This document shows, in pieces, positions 59,879 through 64,000 of a stretch of DNA of 64,000 nt. The stretch is from Sulfotelmatobacter sp963788225 (lineage in GTDB: Bacteria; Acidobacteriota; Terriglobia; Terriglobales; Acidobacteriaceae). Position 1 is the first letter of the stretch; each line of letters opens with the position of its first letter. The stretch is from assembly GCA_963788225.1 (NCBI GenBank), contig CAWBGI010000002.1, forward strand, positions 62,001 through 126,000, written 5' to 3'. Both the position numbers and the translations under genes were made by a program. Under the pieces are notes generated by a model. It was not told the DNA's origin. It was given only the letters and a program-made list of their open reading frames with translations, and did no database searches.

Positions 59879-61198
59879 ATGCACTTCCTGCTAATCCTCC
59901 TAACCGCCACTGTCCTGGCCCAGTCCAAGCCGCAAACCCATCCCTCCAACACCACCGAAAGCCTTCGCGGCGCCAGCGCCGTCTCGCAAAACATCGCCTG
60001 GGCCTCCGGCACGCACGGCACCTATCTCCGCACCATCGATGCCGGCCGCACCTGGCTCCCGGCCCAGGTCCCAGACGCCGCCGCGCTCGACTTCCGCGCC
60101 GTAGTAGCCTTCTCCGCCGACGAAGCCTTCCTCATGTCCGCCGGTCCCGGCGACCAGTCCCGCATCTACCACACCAGTGACGCCGGCAAAACCTGGCAGC
60201 TCCAATTCACCAACACCAATCCCAAAGGCTTCTTCGACTCCATGGTCTTCTGGGATCGCACCCACGGCATAGTCTTAGGCGACCCCATCCCCGATGAAAC
60301 CGGAAAAGACACCGGCCAACTAAAATTCGAACTCCTAAGGACGAACGACGGCCAAACCTGGACATCAATTCCACCCGCTCAACTCCCCCCAGCAATAGAA
60401 GGTGAAGGCGCCTTCGCGGCCAGCAACTCCTGCCTCGCGATCTTATCCACCCCTGTCATCCTGAGCGGAGACACGCATCCCGCAAAGCGGGATGCGTGTC
60501 GCAGTCGAAGGACCCCTTGCACCTCTGAAGCGCCCGCGGCAACGCAGGGATTTCTCTCCACGGCCCCGTCCGTCCCCACCACCCCGTCCGCGCAACCAGC
60601 GCAGCCAACGCAACCGTGGAAGAACGGCGCTTCAGCGCCGCGTGCGCCATCAGAAGAAAACAGGGCTTCAGCCCCTGAGGGGAATGACCCCAACATCTGG
60701 TTCGCCACCGGCGGCCGCGCCGCCCGCGTCTTCCACTCCCCCGACCGCGGCCAAACCTGGCAAGTCTTCGACACCCCCATCATCCACGGCCAGGATTCCA
60801 CCGGAATCTTCTCCATCGCTTTCCGCGATCCCCTGCACGGCGTAATCGCCGGAGGCGACTACAAACACCCCGACCAGGACGGCCCCAATCTCGCCTTCAC
60901 CAACGACGGCGGCAAAACCTGGACCCTTTCTCCAATCCGCCCCCAAGCCTACTTCTCCGCCGCAGCCTACGATCGCCGCATCAAAAATCCCAAGACCAAA
61001 GATTTTGACGACAACCAGGCCCAACCCCGCATCTTCCTCATAGCCCCCAAATTCCTCTTCGACTTCCGCCCGCCAAGAAATCCCACCCGAATCAGCCCCA
61101 GCAAAAAATCCGCAATCCAATTCAACGCCATAAGCCCCTATCCCCAAGGCGGAGCCCTCGTAGTAGGCCCCAAAGGCTCCATAGCCATAATCCCGTAA
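59879..61198 (+). CDS. Exported YCF48/BNR-repeat beta-propeller protein with an in-frame repeat insertion
   Basis: A 439-residue exported protein with a signal peptide (FLLILLTATVLAQ). Successive blade units contain the S-x-D-x-G-x-T-W BNR pattern: TIDAGRTWLP, TSDAGKTWQLQF, TNDGQTWTS, SPDRGQTWQVF and TNDGGKTWTLSP. It is related to photosystem II stability factor YCF48-like proteins; function here is unknown. Residues ~192-270 (bases 60454-60690) do not fit the propeller and instead translate two dispersed repeats (see the repeat entries). Confidence 0.8.
   Translation: MHFLLILLTATVLAQSKPQTHPSNTTESLRGASAVSQNIAWASGTHGTYLRTIDAGRTWLPAQVPDAAALDFRAVVAFSADEAFLMSAGPGDQSRIYHTSDAGKTWQLQFTNTNPKGFFDSMVFWDRTHGIVLGDPIPDETGKDTGQLKFELLRTNDGQTWTSIPPAQLPPAIEGEGAFAASNSCLAILSTPVILSGDTHPAKRDACRSRRTPCTSEAPAATQGFLSTAPSVPTTPSAQPAQPTQPWKNGASAPRAPSEENRASAPEGNDPNIWFATGGRAARVFHSPDRGQTWQVFDTPIIHGQDSTGIFSIAFRDPLHGVIAGGDYKHPDQDGPNLAFTNDGGKTWTLSPIRPQAYFSAAAYDRRIKNPKTKDFDDNQAQPRIFLIAPKFLFDFRPPRNPTRISPSKKSAIQFNAISPYPQGGALVVGPKGSIAIIP
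60454..60520 (+). repeat. TCATCCTGAGCG hairpin element inside a coding region (family D copy 1)
   Basis: TGTCATCCTGAGCGG, then hairpin ACACGCATCCCGC-aaa-GCGGGATGCGTGT (13-bp perfect stem, 60471-60499), then GCAGTCGAAGGACCCCTTGC. Same layout as the elements at 61845-61907 and 62510-62575, but here it lies within the YCF48-like ORF and keeps the frame. Confidence 0.85.
60615..60690 (+). repeat. Second dispersed element within the YCF48-like gene
   Basis: AAGAACGGCGCTTCAGCGCC, GGGCTTCAGCCCC and CCTGAGGGG-type hairpin words (60625-60690) follow. Similar GGGCTTCAGCCCC words occur at 62743-62755 and 36160-36190. Confidence 0.6.
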
Positions 61199-61349
61199 GA
61201 AGGCTTTACCTCGTGAACCCCTGTGCCCCCGTGGTTAAAGCTTTTGACTTTCGCCTCCAAAAGTCCCCCCTCCCAAAGTTTCCAAAAATCCCAAACAACC
61301 CTTGCCCCCCGGACCGAAACCCATTACCCTATCCAGACTGGCATCCGTA

Positions 61350-61742
61350 ATGTTCAACCCGCACCCCAACCTGGCGGATGAAGTCAACCACGCTATCATC
61401 CAATCGGAAATCGAGGGCGGAGTCTTTCTCAACGATCTTCCGCCTTCCACAATCCTGCACATTCAAACCATGCATCACTGCTACACCGCCGTTCTTCTCG
61501 GCGGCAGCGACGCTCTTATCTCCGGCCATCCCGAATTCTGTCCCGACCCAGTTCAAGTAGCCATCGCCGGTTCCACCTGGGGAGGCTCCATGCTCAAGCT
61601 CCAATATGTAGGCCGCGGCATGCACCTCGAATTCCGCCACCCCGAATATCCCACTCCCATAGTCACCTCACCCATCCAGGAAATCCGCGACACCCAACCC
61701 ATCCACGTAGCCCCGCGCGAAATGGACCACCTCCTCGACTAA
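61350..61742 (+). CDS. Hypothetical protein
   Basis: A 130-residue soluble protein starting at the ATG at 61350. Features: HHCYTAVLLGGSDALISGHPEFC and STWGGSMLKLQYVGRGMHLEFRHPEYP, with predicted beta strands and a conserved-looking HxxH-like clustering (MHHCY), ending in APREMDHLLD. No family was recognised. It lies between repeat-rich spacers; the next gene is a STAS protein 385 bp downstream. Coding by composition and length. Confidence 0.7.
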   Translation: MFNPHPNLADEVNHAIIQSEIEGGVFLNDLPPSTILHIQTMHHCYTAVLLGGSDALISGHPEFCPDPVQVAIAGSTWGGSMLKLQYVGRGMHLEFRHPEYPTPIVTSPIQEIRDTQPIHVAPREMDHLLD

Positions 61743-61844
61743 AATAAGCCCCGGTCTTTACCCTGTGACCCTCTGTGCCCTGAGCCTGCCCTGAGTGGAG
61801 CCGAAGGGTGGTAAAGATTTTTGCGTGCGCCGCCTCCTCACTCT

Positions 61845-61907
61845 TGTCATCCTGAGCGAAACAAGCGCTGAAGCGAAGCGCCAGCGCTTGTGCAGAGAAG
61901 GACCCCC
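61845..61907 (+). repeat. TCATCCTGAGCG hairpin element (family D copy 2)
   Basis: TGTCATCCTGAGCG, then hairpin ACAAGCGCTG...CAGCGCTTGT (61861-61891), then GCAGAGAAGGACCCCCC. The outer flanks match copies 1 and 3. Confidence 0.8.
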
Positions 61908-62000
61908 CAACCGCTGCCATTACCACAGCCGCCGCAAGGCATTTCCACCACGGCACTCTTTCAGAATTCTCCGTGCCTCCTGGTGAATTCTCAACGTCGT

Positions 62001-62044
62001 CTTTACCCCGTGTTCCCCCGCGTCCTCTGTGGTAAAGGCTTTCT
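62001..62044. repeat. Family E dispersed element
   Basis: CTTTACCCCGTGTTCCCCCGCGTCCTCTGTGGTAAAGGC; related words at 61201-61248 and 61752-61815. Confidence 0.45.
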
Positions 62045-62126
62045 TGCCGGCAAAACGCCCCATTGACTTGCGAAGCCCCGCACTCTAACATCCTGCCGAG
62101 GCCCGAAACCCGAAGCCCGAACTCCC

Positions 62127-62480
62127 ATGACCATCACCACCCGCGAAGTCAGCCACGTCACCATCGTCAACATCAACGGTCGCATCACCCTGGGCGACGA
62201 AACCGGACTCCTCCGCGACACCGTCCGCCAGTTGATCGCCCAGGGCAAAAAGAAAATCATTCTCAACCTCGCCAACGTCGATTACATCGACTCCTCCGGC
62301 GTCGGCGAACTGGTCAGCAGCTACACCACCGTCCGCAACTCCGGCGGCGAACTAAAACTCCTCGCCCTCACCAAAAAAGTTCAGGACGTCCTCTACATCA
62401 CCAAGCTCTACACCGTCTTCGACATCAAAGACGACGAATTCACCGCCGTAAAATCCTTCGACTACTTCTTCGCCAAATAA
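62127..62480 (+). CDS. STAS-domain anti-sigma factor antagonist
   Basis: A 117-residue SpoIIAA/RsbV-like protein. The phosphoacceptor region YIDSSGVGELVSSY carries S56/S57 of the conserved DSSG motif, and the flanking strands (VTIVNINGRITLGDE, KIILNLANVDYID) match the STAS fold. Such proteins bind an anti-sigma kinase when unphosphorylated and so free a sigma factor. No partner kinase or sigma factor is encoded nearby. Length typical for the family. Confidence 0.92.
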   Translation: MTITTREVSHVTIVNINGRITLGDETGLLRDTVRQLIAQGKKKIILNLANVDYIDSSGVGELVSSYTTVRNSGGELKLLALTKKVQDVLYITKLYTVFDIKDDEFTAVKSFDYFFAK

Positions 62481-62918
62481 GCTGCAGATGGTGCGGACCT
62501 TCTCTACTTTGTCATCCTGAGCGGAACAAGTGCTAAGCGAAGCGCAGGCACTTGTGCAGTCGAAGGACCCCTTGCGCTCAAGCAGCGGCCTCGGCCTTGA
62601 AAGGCGTTCTCACGGAATTGCTGTCCGCGGAGCGAAGCTCCGCCGTTAGAGACCAGCGGAACAAGCAAGCAGCCTATTCGGATTTTGGGCGGCGCAGCGC
62701 TTCCAGCGCTGCGATTAGAGATCACCTATGATCCGGGGGCTTCAGCCCCCGAGCTGCATTCGCAATAGCTCAAGATAGACCCTTCCTCAGGGGATTTTGA
62801 GTGTAATGGCCTGTTAGCAACAGTTGACTTCCGGCCCGACCGAATCTTCGCAAGGTCCGGCAGCGACGCCGATCCTACGATAACGTTCTAGCTGGCACGG
62901 CCAATCGGAGGATGAGTG
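62481..62918. other. Repeat-filled spacer upstream of the final gene
   Basis: Holds a family D element (62510-62575) and three short hairpins: GCGGAGCG-aa-GCTCCGC, GCAGCGCTtccAGCGCTGC and CCGGGGGCttcaGCCCCCG-type (near 62625, 62690 and 62740). The last ~130 bp before the gene show no clear promoter; GGAGG at 62907-62911 is the ribosome-binding site. Confidence 0.5.
62510..62575 (+). repeat. TCATCCTGAGCG hairpin element (family D copy 3)
   Basis: TGTCATCCTGAGCGG, then ACAAGTGC...GGCACTTGT (62526-62555), then GCAGTCGAAGGACCCCTTGC, identical to copy 1 in the terminal 20 bases. Confidence 0.85.
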
Positions 62919-64000
62919 ATGAAGACTTGCCTGAAGAAGCTTTTGTTCGGAGCGCTCTTTCTCTGTGCGGCGACTTCCCTCGGGCAGGTTCCTCTGGCGC
63001 CACTCGACGCGAAACAACTCGCTTCCATCGACGATTTCGTCAATCACGAGATGGCCCGCCAGCGCATTCCCGGTCTCGCGCTTGGCATTTACAGTCGCGG
63101 CCGCATCCTGGCCGCCAAGGGGTACGGCCTGGCCAACGTCGAGCTCAATGTGCCGGTCAAACCTGAGACCCTCATGCAATCCGGTTCCGTCGCCAAACAG
63201 TTCGTCTCTGCTGCAATCATGATGCTCGTAGAAGAGGACAAAGTCTCTCTCGACGACAGCATCGCGAGATACTTCCCCGATGCCCCCGCCACCTGGAAGC
63301 CGATCCTGATCAAAAACCTGCTGTCGCACACTTCGGGTCTGTCGGAGTACGAGAGCCCCGACCGCACCGGTCCGAACGGCCCATTCTATTTCCGCCTCGA
63401 TTTCACTGAAGATGAGTTGGCAAAGAAGATCGAGGCTCTTCCCATCGAGTGGGCGCCAGGCGAGAAATGGGACTATCGCAACACTAACTACGCGCTGCTC
63501 GGCATCATCATTCACAAAGTCACGGGCATGCCATACGCAGAGTTTCTTAGCGAGCGCATCTTCAAGCCGCTGGGTATGACCTCGACGCGGCCCATCAGCG
63601 AACGCGAAATCATCCTGAACCGTGCCGCCGGTTACGAGATCGACCGCAACGGCGAGCTTAAGAACCAGCAATGGGTCTCGCCAACCTTCAACTCCACCGC
63701 CGACGGCACGCTCTACTTCAACGTGCTCGACCTGGCGAAATGGGACGACGCGTTATACGGGACGAAGCTGCTGAAGCAATCGAGCCTCGACCGGATCTGG
63801 ACCGTGTATCCGCTCAATAACGGAAAGCCCAATCCGGCGGGTTACGGCTTCGCTTGGCTCATCGGCGCGCAGGACGGTCACAAGCGCATCGAGCATGGCG
63901 GAGCCTGGCAGGGATTCACCTGCCGAATTTCTCGTTATCCCGACGACAGCCTTACCGTTGCGGTGCTTACCAACCTCGAAGCCAGCTACTCCAAGCCGGC
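62919..64000 (+). CDS. Exported serine hydrolase of the beta-lactamase (class C/transpeptidase-like) fold, cut by window edge
   Basis: The ATG at 62919 has GGAGG seven bases upstream. At least 360 residues are visible and the C-terminus lies beyond the window. A signal peptide (KKLLFGALFLCAATSLGQ) precedes a beta-lactamase-like domain: the nucleophile motif SGSVAKQF (S-x-x-K), the second motif in WDYRNTNYALLG (Y-x-N), and HGG-like GGAWQGFT near the end. Members include D-aminopeptidases, esterases and penicillin-binding-like hydrolases; the substrate is unknown. The minus-strand ORF over this stretch is an antisense shadow. Confidence 0.85.
   Translation, partial: MKTCLKKLLFGALFLCAATSLGQVPLAPLDAKQLASIDDFVNHEMARQRIPGLALGIYSRGRILAAKGYGLANVELNVPVKPETLMQSGSVAKQFVSAAIMMLVEEDKVSLDDSIARYFPDAPATWKPILIKNLLSHTSGLSEYESPDRTGPNGPFYFRLDFTEDELAKKIEALPIEWAPGEKWDYRNTNYALLGIIIHKVTGMPYAEFLSERIFKPLGMTSTRPISEREIILNRAAGYEIDRNGELKNQQWVSPTFNSTADGTLYFNVLDLAKWDDALYGTKLLKQSSLDRIWTVYPLNNGKPNPAGYGFAWLIGAQDGHKRIEHGGAWQGFTCRISRYPDDSLTVAVLTNLEASYSKP

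Larger units (their letters stand above)
61743..62126. other. Repeat-filled spacer
   Basis: No gene. It holds family E words at 61752-61815 and 62001-62044 and a family D hairpin element at 61845-61907. The remainder shows nothing recognisable. Confidence 0.6.

Noticed and set aside
62814..63671. 285-codon minus-strand ORF
   Set aside because: Antisense to the beta-lactamase-fold gene, whose frame has a signal peptide, S-x-x-K motif and a good ribosome-binding site.

Overview
The window looks like a chromosomal segment of an acidobacterium (Terriglobia/Koribacter-like; this placement is inferred from gene content, not computed). Supporting signs are roughly 60% GC, a Ser/Thr kinase fused to TPR repeats, CytoC_RC-like and PHM-like c-type cytochromes, an HpnI-like glycosyltransferase and a high density of dispersed intergenic hairpin repeats. 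No phage, transposase, CRISPR array or plasmid gene was found.

Layout. 1-10.8 kb: an edge-truncated secreted TPR protein, a promoter with a secreted hypothetical gene, purH, a rhomboid protease, an alpha/beta hydrolase, an ABM-fold protein, and pyk overlapping a YihY-type membrane protein gene. 10.8-27.3 kb (minus strand): the transcription/translation supercluster, read in transcription order as tRNA-Thr(TGT), tRNA-Tyr, tRNA-Thr(GGT), tRNA-Gly, tuf, rpmG, tRNA-Trp, secE, nusG, rplK, rplA, rplJ, rplL, rpoB, rpoC. A promoter lies just upstream of the first tRNA. 27.4-31.4 kb (plus): birA, coaX, an unknown gene and a HI0933-type flavoprotein. 32-36 kb: an RNA m5U methyltransferase and comEC, artificially joined into one ORF by a one-base frameshift. 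36.6-37.8 kb: an autoregulated-looking ICMT-MarR unit with a tandem palindromic operator; the methyltransferase also carries a one-base frameshift. 37.9-44.5 kb: kinase-TPR protein, sugar epimerase, HpnI-like glycosyltransferase, a LolA-like exported protein and an orphan Flp pilin. 44.5-55 kb (minus): amidohydrolase, glnD-glnB, CAP protein, cytochrome, GT39 glycosyltransferase, and a cytochrome/PHM-like protein coupled to a dienelactone hydrolase. 55.2-57.7 kb: hemE-hemG. 57.8-64 kb: recQ, a YCF48-like protein, an unknown gene, a STAS protein and an edge-truncated beta-lactamase-fold hydrolase.

The most unusual signals are three. (1) A cysteine-rich double zinc-ribbon insertion of about 60 residues lies near the N-terminus of RpoB. 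(2) A family of octamer-built hairpins begins exactly at stop codons inside the ribosomal operon and once elsewhere. (3) Dispersed repeats have been inserted in frame into a coding sequence. No complete novel multi-gene system was identified with confidence.
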